Assembly: GCA_964019415.1 (NCBI GenBank)
Contig: OZ025873.1
Span: 1,601,482 to 1,665,481, forward strand
DNA length: 64,000 bases
Reading direction: 5' to 3'
Source of the DNA: Ianthella basta
Lineage: Eukaryota > Porifera > Demospongiae > Verongiida > Ianthellidae
Shown here: piece after piece, positions 62,561 to 64,000 of the stretch
How the letters are laid out: each line of letters begins with the position of its first letter
Numbering within the stretch: the stretch's first letter is position 1
The notes under the pieces: generated by a model
Seen by the model: the letters and a program-made list of their open reading frames with translations, nothing else
Database searches by the model: none
What the model was told of the DNA's origin: nothing
Made by a program: the position numbers and the translations under genes

Positions 62561-64000
62561 ATGATGTTTTCTTGCAAAGAATTCGTGTCTCTGGCAGCTG
62601 TGATGTTGCTTTTCACAGACAGCACTAAAGGAAGCTGTGTTAGTTCCTTTGCTGAATTTCAGAGAATTGCAATTAGTGGAAATGAGAAAAATGTGGAAGA
62701 AATACACAGGAGTTTCTATGGTGCAAATCAGCCCTTTCCACTGTCTGTGCAAGTGGTCTACCATGTCAACTCCAGCAATGGAACAGACACCATCATTTCA
62801 ACTGACCCACATTGTCCCCCAGGAAAGGAGATGTGGCTCTGGATACCTTCACCTGTCTTCATCTTCCTTGAGCCCACTAAGTTGAATGAGTATGCTCTAC
62901 ACACCATGAACTACTTCACTAAATGGGAACCCCGAAAAGCTGAAATTTATGTGCCAGAAATTTGCGACAGTGGAAACACTCAATTCAACATCCTCAATGA
63001 AATGACATCAAGGGTAAGCAACTGTTAACCATGGTACATTCTGCCACTGTACACTGCACTTACTTGAGAATACAGTTGATCATTTCTTTATACAGATACA
63101 GACATATGGGTTGAACAGACACAGTGTGGAGGAGCAGGGATATGTACTGAGAGGATGTGGGAAGCATGCAGCCACAACACAATTGACAGCAACACAGCAT
63201 GACAACAAGCAAGAGCTTGCAAGCTTGTCAGTAGCACTACTTACAGTGTACATTGTAGGCGCTTACTTCCAGACTGCCATGGTCATGCTGGTGTCTGCAT
63301 TGTTTCTTCACCTCAAGGGTAACAAAATCGCTCAACACACTTCAAATACATCATATGATCATTACGGGTTATTCTGGGGCTATGTTGTAACATCGATAGC
63401 AGGAAACATAGTCCTACTCATACACAACATAGGACTGGAGCGACAAAGCTTTCAAAGTGGAGTGCTTGAGATACAGCTTTCAGCCTGTGCAAATATGGCA
63501 CTGGTAGTAGGTGGATTGGTAGTTTCACTGCTAATTGCATTGCATTTTGGACGTAAGCTGCAGTTTTCCATTCCATCCATCTTTCTTTGGTGTCTTGTAA
63601 TCCCATGCTGCAACCAGAAAAGGCTGATGAAAAAAACAGTGCAGGTTGTGGCCCTCTGGAGTGTTATTTACTTTCAGGGAGCAGTGATGTGCTTTGCAGA
63701 CTTCATATTCTTTGCTCTTCTTGCTACACCACATGCAGTCATTTCAACACTCATGCTGCTGCTGTTTGCTGTCTTCTGTAGCATACACTTCTTTGCTATC
63801 CTATTCAAAAGCACTAAACTCAAAAGAAGTCAACAGCTGAAGAATACAGTTCTGTCTATCCTGATTAATGTAGCTCAGACACTGGTGTTCACAATTGCGT
63901 TTGCAGCAGCACTCTGCTTTGGCTTGGTCATTTGTGCTGCCGGTGGTTTAGTCAACTATCGTGTCCAAGACAACAGCCCCTACCTCTCTTTTTCCACTGT
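62561..64000 (+). CDS. Array copy 17 (subfamily A), truncated by the window end
   Basis: Exons 62561-63013 and 63096 to beyond 64000; 82-nt intron. The signal peptide is MMFSCKEFVSLAAVMLLFTD. Ectodomain variants: FAEFQRI, YGANQPF, STDPHCPPG (His for Asn), and ALHTMNYF. The donor region reads gtaagcaactgttaa. Exon 2 opens IQTYGLNRHSVEEQG with RGCGKHA, segment 1 VYIVGAYFQT, and the variable segment NIGLERQSFQSGVLEIQLSA, near copy 14. Segment 5 has VQVVALWSVIYFQ. It is open to the window edge inside the loop before segment 8, so the tail is not visible. Confidence 0.85.

Overview
The window looks like metazoan nuclear DNA, most likely from a sponge. It is AT-rich, has short GT-AG introns and a split collagen gene with Gly-X-Y exons, and carries CA and triplet microsatellites plus animal-type transposons (RTE-like LINE, Helitron, TIR MITEs). 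The sponge assignment is inference from overall character; 'metazoan' is well supported by the collagen gene and intron structure.

Left edge (1-4.5 kb): the 3' part of a plus-strand collagen gene, at least 11 short exons. The penultimate exon resembles the trimerisation domain of type XV/XVIII (multiplexin-like) collagens. Its introns hold a very long (CA)n tract and an 18-bp repeat.

Main content (5.5-64 kb): a head-to-tail, plus-strand array of 17 copies of one two-exon gene that I do not recognise. The last copy runs off the window. Exon 1 (about 150 codons) encodes a signal peptide and a small glycosylated extracellular domain. Exon 2 (about 386 codons) adds a fourth ectodomain cysteine, seven or eight hydrophobic segments and a cytosolic-looking tail ending in a conserved YEPI motif. 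The phase-0 intron is usually 74-98 nt. Copies fall into three interleaved subfamilies: A (copies 1, 2, 5, 9, 13, 14, 17), B (3, 4, 6, 8, 10, 12) and C (7, 11, 15, 16). Copy 1 has a 4-bp frameshift, and copy 16 has lost its normal tail to another 4-bp insertion. At least a dozen exon-1-only relics lie between intact copies.

The array has layered duplication. Copies 5-8 and 9-12 form an approximately 11.5-kb segmental duplication (20.3-31.8 and 31.9-46.4 kb), and a third block starts at 46.6 kb, each preceded by the same MITE. Copies 3/4 and 15/16 sit in smaller tandem duplications. A non-autonomous Helitron is present three times, and array paralogues supply exact empty sites. An RTE-type retrotransposon (38.7-41.8 kb) split one relic after the segmental duplication, with an 11-bp target-site duplication and an empty paralogous site.

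The array is best read as a lineage-specific, rapidly duplicating family of receptor-like membrane proteins. A near-invariant membrane core sits beside a variable segment between hydrophobic segments 2 and 3. The ligand and function are unknown. No tRNA, rRNA or CRISPR was seen.
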